Shown here piece by piece: positions 7,408 through 14,038 of a stretch of DNA of 24,313 nt (position 1 is its first letter; each line of letters begins with the position of its first letter). The stretch lies in contig URKJ01000054.1 in the NCBI GenBank assembly GCA_900548385.1, positions 1-24,313 of the forward strand, in the 5' to 3' direction. The position numbers were made by a program, and so were the translations under genes. The DNA comes from an uncultured bacterium (GTDB lineage Bacteria > Verrucomicrobiota > Lentisphaeria > Victivallales > UBA1829). The notes beneath the pieces are model-generated. The model searched no databases, was not told the DNA's origin, and saw only the letters and a program-made list of their open reading frames with translations.

Positions 7408-7740
7408 ATGAACGAAAATCCCTTCAGACGTTCCAGCCGGGTCTTGAACGAAAAACTGATCTATGAAATCTTGTCCGTCGTGGAAGAGATTCCCGCAGGG
7501 TGTGTGGCGACCTACGGGCAGATCGCCTGTCTGATCGGCAGGGAACGGAACGCTCGGCTGATCGGCAACGTGCTGAATCAGGCGGAAAATTACGGAAACT
7601 ATCCCTGTCATCGGGTGGTCAATCATGCCGGACGGCTGGTTCCCTGCTGGCACGAACAGGAGTTTTTACTGAAAGAAGAAGGAATCCCATTCAAAGAAAA
7701 CGGATGTGTGAACCTGAAACTCTGTCAATGGGAATATTGA
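7408..7740 (+). CDS. MGMT-family DNA-binding domain protein (alkylguanine transferase-like)
   Basis: 110 aa, corresponding only to the C-terminal DNA-binding/active-site domain of O6-alkylguanine-DNA alkyltransferases; the usual N-terminal domain (about 80 residues) is absent. Motifs: IPAGCVATYGQIA (29-40), the helix-turn-helix arginine finger region NARLIGNVL (R50), and the active-site block YPCHRVVNHAGRL (65-77), with C67 in PCHR. Alkyltransferase-like proteins (Atl1/YbaZ), which only flag damage, carry W or A at this position, so the retained cysteine suggests alkyl transfer may still occur. The ribosome site is weak; it sits 41 bp after the SDR stop and is probably on the same transcript. 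Small single-domain MGMT-family members are known, so this need not be a truncation. Confidence 0.8.
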   Translation: MNENPFRRSSRVLNEKLIYEILSVVEEIPAGCVATYGQIACLIGRERNARLIGNVLNQAENYGNYPCHRVVNHAGRLVPCWHEQEFLLKEEGIPFKENGCVNLKLCQWEY

Positions 7741-7753
7741 GCGGATACGAAAC

Positions 7754-7784
7754 GCCCCGGTTTTCTGAATCAGAAAACCGGGGC
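7754..7784. terminator. Bidirectional hairpin between convergent genes
   Basis: A perfect 14-bp inverted repeat (7754-7767 with 7771-7784, arm GCCCCGGTTTTCTG, 3-nt loop) lies between the plus-strand MGMT gene and the minus-strand rubrerythrin gene. T-tracts on both sides are poor (GTTTCGT on minus, TCACTGTTT on plus), but stem strength and position argue for transcription termination. Confidence 0.65.
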
Positions 7785-7809
7785 TCACTGTTTCCGGACA
7801 GGAAAGCAA

Positions 7810-8346
7810 TCAATAATTTTCCGCTTCGATCTGGAAATAGGCTTTCGGATGCTTGCAGGTCGGACACATTTCCGGAGCTTTTTCTCCGATATAGATGTGA
7901 CCGCAGTTCAGGCAGATCCACTTCTGCGGAGCAACACGGGCAAAGACTTCGCCTTTCTTGATGTTTTCAAGAAGTTTGCGGTAACGCTCCTCGTGATGTT
8001 TTTCGATTGCGGCAACGCGCTCGAACTGACGGGCAATATCGTCGAAACCTTCTTCTTTTGCCTCTTTTGCGAAATCTGCATACATTGAGGTCCACTCTTC
8101 ATGCTCTCCGGCGGCGGCAGATTCCAAATTCGCCATTGTGTCGCCGATGCCGTTCAGCTGTTTGAACCAGAGCTTGGCGTGTTCCTTTTCATTGTTGGCG
8201 GTCTCTTCAAAAATCGCGGCGATCTGATTGTAGCCTTCCTTGCGGGCTACACTGGCAAAATAGGTATATTTATTACGGGCCTGAGATTCTCCCGCAAAAG
8301 CATATGCGAGATTCTTTGCGGTCTTGCTGTCTTTGAAATCAACCAT
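7810..8346 (-). CDS. rbr: Rubrerythrin
   Basis: 178 aa, the normal length. The N-terminal diiron four-helix bundle shows FAGESQARNKY (E20), NNEKEHAK (E53, H56), GEHEEW (E81, E84) and AAIEKHHEERY (E115, H118). The C-terminal rubredoxin-like domain has WICLNC (C145, C148) and MCPTC (C161, C164), which hold one Fe(SCys)4 centre. Rubrerythrins reduce hydrogen peroxide in the cytoplasm of anaerobes using electrons relayed by rubredoxin or NADH oxidoreductases. AGGAGG just before the ATG fixes the start. A good promoter (8399-8426) overlaps the 3' end of the upstream TSCPD gene, so it can be transcribed on its own. It fits an anaerobic host coping with oxygen exposure. Confidence 0.95.
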   Translation of the reverse strand: MVDFKDSKTAKNLAYAFAGESQARNKYTYFASVARKEGYNQIAAIFEETANNEKEHAKLWFKQLNGIGDTMANLESAAAGEHEEWTSMYADFAKEAKEEGFDDIARQFERVAAIEKHHEERYRKLLENIKKGEVFARVAPQKWICLNCGHIYIGEKAPEMCPTCKHPKAYFQIEAENY

Positions 8347-8398
8347 TTTTTCCTCCTTGATGTTGGTTTGATGGAATTGTTTCCATTTTGATTAATTA

Positions 8399-8426
8399 AT
8401 AATAATTCTTAAATTTTATTTTTCAA
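8399..8426 (-). promoter_or_regulatory. Rubrerythrin promoter
   Basis: Minus strand TTGAAA (8421-8426), 16-bp spacer, TATTAT (8399-8404), in very AT-rich DNA. The -35 box overlaps the last codons of the upstream gene. The leader contains a short dyad, ATGGAA-4-TTCCAT, of unknown role. Confidence 0.6.
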
Positions 8427-8695
8427 GCGGACTTTTGAATTTTTTTCAGAATTTCTTTCAGTCCGGCGGCGAATTGGTCGGGGCAGGAGGTCGGTTTTCC
8501 GCCGCAGCGGACGCCTTCCAGCAACGCGGCGATCTCTTCCGCTTTGCGTCCTTTCACCAGCCGTGAGATTCCGGTAAGATTCCCGGGACAGCCTCCCATG
8601 AATTCAACGGAATCCACGATATCGTCATCAAGAGTAACCGTGATCTGCCGGCAGCAGACGATTGGAGACGGAGCAAATGAATAAGTCTGTTTCAT
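8423..8695 (-). CDS. TSCPD domain protein (TIGR03905 type)
   Basis: 90 aa from the ATG at 8695, chosen because GAAGGGA precedes it; an in-frame ATG at 8773 would overlap the promoter. The protein carries the eponymous TSCPD (69-73) plus C14, C15, C36 and C64, and the family phrases FMGGCPGNLTGISRLVKGR (32-50) and GVRCGGKPTSCPDQFA (61-76). The same module forms the C-terminal zinc-binding domain of B12-dependent ribonucleotide reductase NrdJ; here it is free-standing. Stand-alone members have no established function. Cytoplasmic, probably metal-binding through the cysteines. It precedes rubrerythrin on the same strand but each gene has its own promoter. Confidence 0.85.
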   Translation of the reverse strand: MKQTYSFAPSPIVCCRQITVTLDDDIVDSVEFMGGCPGNLTGISRLVKGRKAEEIAALLEGVRCGGKPTSCPDQFAAGLKEILKKIQKSA

Positions 8696-8745
8696 AAATT
8701 TCCCTTCTGAAGTACTTTCCCGTCCGTGTCCCGGACGTTTGCAAT

Positions 8746-8773
8746 AGTCTAATCCGTTTTTCCGGAAAATCAA
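8746..8773 (-). promoter_or_regulatory. Promoter of the TSCPD gene
   Basis: Minus strand TTGATT (8768-8773), 16-bp spacer, TAGACT (8746-8751). The leader then contains a small hairpin, CGTCCG-5-CGGACG, before the ribosome site. Confidence 0.5.
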
Positions 8774-8812
8774 GAAAATTTTTCAAAAATGTGGAAAACT
8801 CTCCAAAGCATG

Positions 8813-8835
8813 AAACGGCGTGTAATGCGCCGTTT
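8813..8835 (-). terminator. Hairpin downstream of the small membrane protein gene
   Basis: 8-bp perfect stem, AAACGGCG (8813-8820) with CGCCGTTT (8828-8835), 7-nt loop, 7 bp past the stop of the minus-strand gene. The T-run is longer on the plus side (TTTTTT) but no plus-strand gene enters it, so it most likely terminates the minus gene and may work both ways. Confidence 0.6.
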
Positions 8836-8841
8836 TTTAAT

Positions 8842-9228
8842 TTATGGACGGGTTTCGGCATAAAACATAAGCAGAACAACAGCAAAGGCAAGCCCGAAAA
8901 CAAAAAGTAAAAAATTATAAATCGGATGAATTCCTTTTTTTGTCGATTCATCTTTTACCGGTTCTTCTTTTGCCTGTTCTCCTTTCATTTTCTCTATTTT
9001 CCGTTTTTCCGATATACCTGATTTTATCAGTATAAACAAAGCCAAAAACCAACAGGAAACGCAAAACACCAAATCAAACCCGAAATGATAAACGGCAAAA
9101 ATGGGAAGGACGATAGCTATGCACCACAAAGAAGTCGTTATTACATCTTTAAAGGTCATATTGACATTGTTTCCATGACCGTTGTCAAAAAGCTTCAAAG
9201 CAATCAGTGCAAGAAGAAAATTCGTCAT
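8842..9228 (-). CDS. Hypothetical small membrane protein, three predicted helices
   Basis: 128 aa, not recognised. Three hydrophobic segments are visible: about 34-48 (SLWCIAIVLPIFAVY), 50-69 (FGFDLVFCVSCWFLALFILI) and 104-123 (YNFLLFVFGLAFAVVLLMFY). Between them is a charged loop rich in K and E (SEKRKIEKMKGEQAKEEPVKDEST, about 74-96), presumably cytoplasmic. The start is supported by CGGAG seven nt upstream and a plausible promoter (9251-9278). The gene is visibly AT-richer than its neighbours and uses AAA, ATT and TTT heavily, unlike the CGG/CCG-rich coding around it, suggesting later acquisition or weak selection. It is bounded by its own promoter and hairpin, so it is a single-gene unit beside the tRNA-Gln gene. 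Confidence 0.7.
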   Translation of the reverse strand: MTNFLLALIALKLFDNGHGNNVNMTFKDVITTSLWCIAIVLPIFAVYHFGFDLVFCVSCWFLALFILIKSGISEKRKIEKMKGEQAKEEPVKDESTKKGIHPIYNFLLFVFGLAFAVVLLMFYAETRP

Positions 9229-9250
9229 AACAGCTCTCCGTTTACTGTTT

Positions 9251-9278
9251 ACAATATCCCCTTATTTAGAAAAGTCAA
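9251..9278 (-). promoter_or_regulatory. Promoter of the small membrane protein gene
   Basis: Minus strand TTGACT (9273-9278), 16-bp spacer, TATTGT (9251-9256), 22 bp before the ATG. Beyond it, 9279-9462 shows no gene or convincing structure. Confidence 0.55.
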
Positions 9279-9462
9279 GTAAAAAAACAAGGGGAACAGC
9301 AATATGCGAGTGCTGCCGCTAAAATAATGTTTGGTATGAATCCAGTTCAAACCGATTTGCAGATACCGCTTTTAATAACCTGCCCGAAAGGAATAATACA
9401 AGGAAAAGACGGATAGATTAGATTTTTTTCAGGGAGTTCAGACGTTTGATAGAGGGTAAAAA

Positions 9463-9536
9463 TGGCTGCCCAATAAGGATTCGAACCTCAACAAACTGAA
9501 CCAGAATCAGTTGTGCTACCGTTACACCATTGGGCA
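9463..9536 (-). tRNA. tRNA-Gln (anticodon CUG)
   Basis: Minus-strand cloverleaf of 74 nt including an encoded CCA. The acceptor stem TGCCCAA pairs fully with TTGGGCA, followed by discriminator G and CCA. The D arm closes with GTG/CAC around AACGGTA. The anticodon stem ACTGA/TCAGT encloses loop TTCTGGT, giving anticodon CTG (genome positions 9502-9504), which reads CAG. The T arm TGAGG/CCTTA holds the loop TTCGAAT. The weak first pair T1-A72 and G73 are glutamine identity features recognised by GlnRS, and glnS is encoded at 21394-23079. A promoter lies just upstream (9560-9587). Confidence 0.95.
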
Positions 9537-9559
9537 GTGCCTTGCGGTTGATGGTGCTT

Positions 9560-9587
9560 AATATATTATATCTTCGCAAAAAAGCAA
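9560..9587 (-). promoter_or_regulatory. Promoter of tRNA-Gln
   Basis: Minus strand TTGCTT (9582-9587), 16-bp spacer, TATATT (9560-9565), about 24 bp before the mature tRNA 5' end. A- and T-rich dyads follow upstream (AAAAGCA-AA-TGCTTTT). Confidence 0.55.
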
Positions 9588-9657
9588 ATGCTTTTCTGAA
9601 AAAAAAACAGAAAATTTATTGTTATCCGGACCTTGAGAATAAAACGGCTCCCGGCTT

Positions 9658-9686
9658 AACACTATTTTTGTAAAAAAAACAGTGTT
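9658..9686 (-). terminator. AT-rich hairpin downstream of azlD
   Basis: AACACT (9658-9663) pairs with AGTGTT (9681-9686), and the intervening A/T runs can extend the stem. It lies about 65 bp past the azlD stop and is the only terminator-like structure before the tRNA promoter. Weak, with no clean U-tract. Confidence 0.35.
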
Positions 9687-9752
9687 TCGGACGTTCCGGA
9701 ATGTTTCTTCGGGACATCAGGGTACAAGCACAACCGGAGCATAATGAGGAAT

Positions 9753-10079
9753 TCAGATAAAAACCATCTGAACAAGAATCATATACAAAACCGTTCCGGC
9801 GATAATGGAGAGCAGGGGATTGCGCAGTTTTAAATGCAGAATCACCACGGCGGCGGAAGCCAGCAGCTCCGGGACCGCGCAGGGCCATACAAGAGGATCG
9901 ACCGAATTGAAACAATAAACGACAAGCATTGCGATTGCTCCGGGCGATACGACACGGCCGAAATACAGCACCAGTTCCGGCGGTTTGCGTCCGCCGAACA
10001 GCAGAAACGGAAACGCACGGAGAGCAAGCGTTACAACAGCCATTATCATCACGGCTCCGAACAGATACCGGAAACTCAT
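9753..10079 (-). CDS. azlD: AzlD family branched-chain amino acid exporter small subunit
   Basis: 108 aa with about four hydrophobic helices. It starts MSFRYLFGAVMIMAVVTLALRAFPFLLFG, with the conserved TLALRAFPF motif of AzlD/YgaH proteins. The middle part FGRVVSPGAIAMLVVY and the C-terminal KLRNPLLSIIAGTVLYMIL are also typical. It works in the inner membrane with AzlC as a two-component exporter of branched-chain amino acids or analogues. The start codon overlaps the azlC stop by 4 bp (ATGA), so translation is coupled. Family assignment is firm; the substrate is by analogy to Bacillus AzlCD and E. coli YgaZH. Confidence 0.9.
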   Translation of the reverse strand: MSFRYLFGAVMIMAVVTLALRAFPFLLFGGRKPPELVLYFGRVVSPGAIAMLVVYCFNSVDPLVWPCAVPELLASAAVVILHLKLRNPLLSIIAGTVLYMILVQMVFI

Positions 10080-10780
10080 GCGGCAGTCTCCTCATAATCC
10101 AGCTTGCGCCGCAGCACAAGAAATCCGGTCAGCATCAGAAGCATGGCGGGAATCAGCATGTGTTCCGCCCCGAACAGTATGCGGCAGATCAGCGTGGCTC
10201 CTCCGCCGATCAGAGAGGGAATGCGGTTCCGTTTTTCCAGACACTGCTCCGTCAGGATCACCAGAAACAGCGCGGTCATGGCGAAGTCGATCCCCTTTTT
10301 GTTGAATGTCATCCAGTGTCCCGCAATGCTTCCGAGCAGACACCCTGCGATCCAGTAGCAGTGATTCAGCAAAGCCACCGTGAAGCAATATTGCGTGGAA
10401 TCGCCGCCTTCCGGGACTTTGTTTTCGACCTGAAGCGCATACGTTTCGTCGGTCAGGGCAAAGATCATGTAGAGTTTTTTCCACCCTTTGCCGCGGAACC
10501 GCTCGATAAGCGCAAAACCATACATTGCATAACGGATATTGATGAAAAAGGTCAGCAATGCGACTTTGTAAAACGGCAATCCGGCATTGAGAATATCCAC
10601 GGCGGCGAACTGCATGCTTCCGGAAAGGATTGTCAGGCTCATCAACAGGCTCCATCCGGCGCCGAGTCCCGCATTGGCTCCGAGCAGAATCCCGAAAGCG
10701 CACCCCATGGCGGTATATCCCGCCAGAACGGGCAGGGAGGCAAGAAATGCAGCCTTGAAAACCGGAGTGGACTTCTTCAT
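10076..10780 (-). CDS. azlC: AzlC family branched-chain amino acid exporter large subunit
   Basis: 234 aa, the normal length. Hydrophobic helices are interrupted by the family markers LPVLAGYTAMGCAFGILLG (16-34), the SGSMQFAAVDIL segment (53-64), LLTFFINIRYAMYGFAL (75-91) and FALTDETYAL (106-115). Inner-membrane partner of AzlD. It follows the 5'-nucleotidase gene by 16 bp and overlaps azlD by 4 bp, giving a nucleotidase-azlC-azlD unit. No clear Shine-Dalgarno is visible before the ATG at 10780, so initiation may depend on coupling to the gene ahead. No leucine-type leader peptide or T-box is seen upstream of the unit. Confidence 0.92.
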   Translation of the reverse strand: MKKSTPVFKAAFLASLPVLAGYTAMGCAFGILLGANAGLGAGWSLLMSLTILSGSMQFAAVDILNAGLPFYKVALLTFFINIRYAMYGFALIERFRGKGWKKLYMIFALTDETYALQVENKVPEGGDSTQYCFTVALLNHCYWIAGCLLGSIAGHWMTFNKKGIDFAMTALFLVILTEQCLEKRNRIPSLIGGGATLICRILFGAEHMLIPAMLLMLTGFLVLRRKLDYEETAA

Positions 10781-10796
10781 GACGGAAGAGTGAAAA

Positions 10797-11726
10797 TTAT
10801 TTCAGCGTGCCGCCGTTGATCGGGATATAAACCGACGGTGTGAAATGACTTGCCGACGTCAAATGCGGATCGACCTGATCGTCGAAGAAAATATGCGGCT
10901 TGAGGATCGCCAGAATACGCCCCTTATCCATTCCGCCGAGAAAGAACGTCTGATCCACATTGATGTTCCATGCCCGGAGAGTGGTTACAACCCGCTCATG
11001 CGCAGGCGCACTGCGGGCTGTGACGATCGCGGTTTTGATATGCCGTTTATAACCCGGTTCGTGTTTTGCCCGTTCGTCTTCCAGATCGCGGAGTTTTGCC
11101 AGTTTGGCGAAGAGATCGGCAAGGGGACCGGGGGAGTGCGGAATCGCCGCCCGTGCCTTTTCCGCTTCATAAAAACGGTCAATCCCCGCTTTCTGATACA
11201 CATATTCCGCGCTGTCGTCGGCGATCACGCCGTCAAAGTCGAACGAGATCCGCAGTTCCTCGTCTTCTTCGCTGTCCTCCGACGTGCTGGCGAGCACCTG
11301 TCCTGCGGCGTACCCCTCGGCGTTCGCCTGCCGGACGTCCGCGGCATTTGCCGAAAGAAACAGGGAGACATTGTACGCGGGAATATATTTGAACGGCGAA
11401 TCTCCGGTCGTAAACGCCGCGCGGATGATATTGAGTTTGTAATGCTGAATCGAATTGAACACCCGCAATCCGGTATCGGGATCATTGTGGCTCAGAAGGA
11501 CAACTTCCACCGGCTGACTGTCGGGATAGTATTTGTTCATGGCGAGCAGGCGTTTGACAAACGGAAACGCCACGCCTTTTTTCAGAATATCGTGCTGATG
11601 TTCGAGCTGGTAGGCGCGGTATGCCGCCAATCCCTTTTCCCGGAAAACGGAATCCGCTTCATCAAGTTCAAAGAGTGCACTGGATGCAACTCCGATCACC
11701 AATTTGTCTTCGATCTGAAATGCCAT
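10797..11726 (-). CDS. Cytosolic 5'-nucleotidase family protein (cN-I type, HAD fold)
   Basis: 309 aa. It resembles bacterial members of the 5'-nucleotidase family that includes eukaryotic cN-I, recognised by VEVVLLSHNDPDTGLRVFNSI (73-93), GDSPFKYIPAYNVSLFLSANAADV (108-131) and the HAD catalytic block ISFDFDGVIADD (160-171; D163 nucleophile, D165 acid/base). A later block TAIVTARSAPAHERV is HAD motif II, and GGMDKGRIL with IFFDDQ supplies motifs III/IV. The insert STSEDSEEDEEL (148-159) is a strongly acidic linker. Predicted cytoplasmic dephosphorylation of nucleoside monophosphates with Mg2+. It is first in the operon with azlCD; the link between a nucleotidase and amino-acid export is unexplained. 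The AGGA ribosome site is weakly spaced (about 9 nt). Confidence 0.85.
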   Translation of the reverse strand: MAFQIEDKLVIGVASSALFELDEADSVFREKGLAAYRAYQLEHQHDILKKGVAFPFVKRLLAMNKYYPDSQPVEVVLLSHNDPDTGLRVFNSIQHYKLNIIRAAFTTGDSPFKYIPAYNVSLFLSANAADVRQANAEGYAAGQVLASTSEDSEEDEELRISFDFDGVIADDSAEYVYQKAGIDRFYEAEKARAAIPHSPGPLADLFAKLAKLRDLEDERAKHEPGYKRHIKTAIVTARSAPAHERVVTTLRAWNINVDQTFFLGGMDKGRILAILKPHIFFDDQVDPHLTSASHFTPSVYIPINGGTLK

Positions 11727-11749
11727 CTGTAAAAATCCTGTTTTTTCAT

Positions 11750-11777
11750 ACTATACCATCAAAAAATGGAAAAACAA
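11750..11777 (-). promoter_or_regulatory. Promoter of the nucleotidase-azlCD operon
   Basis: Minus strand TTGTTT (11772-11777), 16-bp spacer, TATAGT (11750-11755), 24 bp before the ATG. Confidence 0.55.
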
Positions 11778-11851
11778 GGCACCGCTGCACTGGAAAACAG
11801 TATTACGGATCATATTTGCCGGAAAATTTTCCGTTTTTTTTATATTGCTTC

Positions 11852-11880
11852 TGGACTTTTTGGAAAAACAGGCATATATT
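11852..11880 (+). promoter_or_regulatory. Likely promoter of the MalK/UgpC-type ATPase gene
   Basis: TGGACT (11852-11857), 17-bp spacer, TATATT (11875-11880). The long leader of about 110 nt contains a dyad, CCGGCG-10-CGCCGG (11909-11930), that could fold. No riboswitch class was recognised. Confidence 0.4.
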
Positions 11881-11997
11881 GCAAAAATAAAGATGATTCG
11901 TTGGATCCCCGGCGTGCCGCAAACCGCCGGATACGACAGATCCCGCGACAGTTTGTTTTATTTTATTTTCTGAAAAATTCCAAGGAGAAACAGAGAA

Positions 11998-13101
11998 ATG
12001 GCAGAGGTAATCTTAAAGGATGTCTGCAAAATGTATGACGGCGGAGTTCTCGCTGTCAAACATGTCGATCTTGAAATCCGGAACCGGGAATTCATGGTGC
12101 TGGTCGGGCCCTCCGGCTGTGGAAAATCCACAACGCTCCGGATGATCGCCGGATTGGAAGAGATCAGTTCCGGAACCGTTACTATCGGAAACCGTGTCGT
12201 CAACGACGTTCCGCCGAAAGACCGCGATATTGCAATGGTTTTCCAGAATTACGCGCTCTATCCGCACATGACCGTATACGACAATCTCGCATTCGGTCTG
12301 AAACTCCGCAAACTCCCGAAAGCCGACATCGACAAGCGGGTGAACGAAGCCGCCGAGATTCTCGGCATTCACGATTATCTCCAGAGACGCCCGAAAGCTC
12401 TTTCCGGAGGACAGCGCCAGCGTGTCGCCGTGGGACGCGCAATCGTCCGGAAGCCGGAAGTGTTTCTGTTCGACGAACCGCTCTCCAATCTCGATGCCAA
12501 AATGCGCGTGCAGATGCGCACCGAAATCTCCAAGCTGCACACCCGCCTTGAAACCACAATGATCTATGTGACGCACGACCAGATTGAGGCGATGACGATG
12601 GGCGACCGCATTTGTGTTATGAAAGACGGCATCATTCAGCAGGTCGATACCCCGCTTCACATTTACGACACCCCCGCGAACATCTTTGTCGCCGGATTCA
12701 TCGGCACGCCTCCGATGAACTTTTTCTACGGACATGTGGAAAAAGACGCGTCCGGTTTGTACTTCAAAACGCCGAATGTCTCCGTCCGTTTGCCGAAAGA
12801 GTGGCACGCCAAGGCGGAAGAGTATATCGACCGGGAAGTCGTTTTCGGAATCCGGCCGGAAGAAATCGGGTCTGAACGGGCGGAGGCGGAACCGGATCCG
12901 CAGCGCCTCAAAGCCAAAGTCGAAGTCATGGAGCCGATGGGGGCGGAAACCTATTTGTATCTTGATACCGGAGACAAGAACACCTGCATTGCCCGCATTG
13001 ACGCGCACCGCAAGGTCGCGATCGGACAGGATGTGAACCTTGCCCTTTCTCTCTCGACGGCACATCTCTTCGATAAAAAGACCGAACTGCTGATCGTTTG
13101 A
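11998..13101 (+). CDS. Carbohydrate ABC transporter ATP-binding protein (MalK/UgpC/MsmX type)
   Basis: 367 aa, the normal length. Walker A GPSGCGKST (37-45), Q-loop Q83 (VFQNYALYPHMTVYDNLAFGL), signature LSGGQRQRVAVGRA (135-148), Walker B VFLFDEPLSNLDA (155-167) and H-loop H193. The C-terminal regulatory OB/TOBE region spans about 235-367 and includes VFGIRPEEIG. It hydrolyses ATP at the cytoplasmic face to power sugar or glycerol-3-phosphate uptake. No binding protein or permease gene accompanies it, so like MsmX it probably serves several transporters encoded elsewhere. It is not the missing partner of the Wzm-type exporter at 5632-6483, whose ATPases belong to a different class. Ribosome site AAGGAG upstream. 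The gene ends in a hairpin shared with the convergent AraC gene. Confidence 0.92.
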   Translation: MAEVILKDVCKMYDGGVLAVKHVDLEIRNREFMVLVGPSGCGKSTTLRMIAGLEEISSGTVTIGNRVVNDVPPKDRDIAMVFQNYALYPHMTVYDNLAFGLKLRKLPKADIDKRVNEAAEILGIHDYLQRRPKALSGGQRQRVAVGRAIVRKPEVFLFDEPLSNLDAKMRVQMRTEISKLHTRLETTMIYVTHDQIEAMTMGDRICVMKDGIIQQVDTPLHIYDTPANIFVAGFIGTPPMNFFYGHVEKDASGLYFKTPNVSVRLPKEWHAKAEEYIDREVVFGIRPEEIGSERAEAEPDPQRLKAKVEVMEPMGAETYLYLDTGDKNTCIARIDAHRKVAIGQDVNLALSLSTAHLFDKKTELLIV

Positions 13102-13110
13102 TGTTCCATG

Positions 13111-13149
13111 AAAGTCCGGGGCTTGAAGAATCGTTCAGTCCCGGACTTT
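13111..13149. terminator. Shared hairpin between convergent ATPase and AraC genes
   Basis: AAAGTCCGGG (13111-13120) pairs perfectly with CCCGGACTTT (13140-13149), and a smaller inner TGAA/TTCA dyad lies in the loop. The right arm lies inside the last codons of the minus-strand regulator gene (stop at 13135-13137). U-tracts are short on both strands. Confidence 0.6.
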
Positions 13150-13977
13150 GTACAGCCGCCGGTATTGGTTCGGAGTGCAGTTCATTTTTGAATGAAAGAA
13201 ACGCATGAAATAATAAGGATCGGCAAATCCGGTCCGGGCGGCGATTTCATAAATTTTCAAATCAGATTCCTCCAGCAGCCGCCGTGCTTCCTCCAGCTGC
13301 CGTTCCCGGAGATAGACTGCGGGAGTTTTGTCGAACAGCCGGTTCCATTTCCGCAGAAAAGAACGGTACGACATTCCGTATTTTTGAGCAATCTCTTCCA
13401 TATCCGGGTTTTCCGCAAAATGCAAGTCCAGATAAGAGGCGATCGGATAGATTGCAGACGCATCCCCGTTTCCGGCGGACTCCAGGTGCAGGCTTGCGCT
13501 CAACTGTATCTCCTGCACCAGACGCATGCAGCAGGCGTCAATCCGGTCGGCAGAGCCGGGCTGACGGATCGTCTTGCAATGCTGAAAAATCTCATGGATC
13601 ATTCCCGCCAGGTTAAAATCATTACGGAAAGGAATCAGCACCCGGTCCGGACGCCGGAAAAATTCAAACATCGGCAGAATACTGTCCGGGTAGGAGAAAA
13701 ACATCTTTTCCACCGCGCCGCCGTTCAGCGCCGCATAACGGGGTCCGGGACAGGTGAAGACAAACGCGGGAACCGGGCATTCAAAGCTCTGCCCGTCGAT
13801 CCGGTATCCGGTTTTCCGTTCCGGCGAAGACAGAACGATTCCGAAATTCACCGTCTGCCGATACTGGAAATCCCGCCGGGAATTGAAATCCTGTTTGTTG
13901 TATGCAATGTGCGAGACCGGGGGAAAGAGTTCCCCGGTCCGGTGGATTCCGTTCATGATCAATGAAAAGTTTTCCAT
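13135..13977 (-). CDS. AraC-family transcriptional regulator
   Basis: About 280 aa. The C-terminal hundred residues form the double helix-turn-helix: NPDMEEIAQKYGMSYRSFLRKWNRLF is the first, and LKIYEIAARTGFADPYYFMRFFHSKMNCTPNQYRR is the second, with the family consensus GFxDPYYFxRxFKxxxGxTPxxYR. The N-terminal part (QTVNFGIVLSS, CPVPAFVFTCPGPRY) looks like a cupin-type ligand pocket that senses an effector, by family analogy. Several in-frame ATGs exist (14001, 13986, 13977); the last two have GGGA 8 nt upstream, and 13977 (MENFSLIMNG) is my choice. The gene is divergent from the GT2 operon, and the intergenic region carries a 14-bp inverted repeat and an 8-bp direct repeat that are natural operator candidates. 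It is probably the local activator of that operon. Confidence 0.88.
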   Translation of the reverse strand: MENFSLIMNGIHRTGELFPPVSHIAYNKQDFNSRRDFQYRQTVNFGIVLSSPERKTGYRIDGQSFECPVPAFVFTCPGPRYAALNGGAVEKMFFSYPDSILPMFEFFRRPDRVLIPFRNDFNLAGMIHEIFQHCKTIRQPGSADRIDACCMRLVQEIQLSASLHLESAGNGDASAIYPIASYLDLHFAENPDMEEIAQKYGMSYRSFLRKWNRLFDKTPAVYLRERQLEEARRLLEESDLKIYEIAARTGFADPYYFMRFFHSKMNCTPNQYRRLYKVRD

Positions 13978-14000
13978 GTGTTCCATCCCGCAATGTCCCA

Positions 14001-14022
14001 TTATCCGTTATAGTTTATCCGT
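14001..14022. repeat. Tandem TTATCCGT repeat upstream of the AraC gene
   Basis: TTATCCGT occurs at 14001-14008 and again at 14015-14022, a 14-bp period, just upstream of the chosen AraC start. This could be an autoregulatory site, since AraC proteins often bind direct repeats. Confidence 0.4.
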
Positions 14023-14038
14023 CATCCGGAAAAAAACA

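Noticed and set aside
2694..7740. Fatty-acid synthesis role for the two FabG-like dehydrogenases
   Set aside because: No acp, fabD or fabH genes nearby; SDR motifs alone do not fix the substrate.
8356..8404. A PerR/Fur-type operator upstream of rubrerythrin
   Set aside because: The AT-rich dyads present do not match the TTATAATnATTATAA pattern well enough to claim it.
11881..11997. A riboswitch in the long leader of the ATPase gene
   Set aside because: Only one 6-bp dyad is present; no conserved core of a known class is seen.
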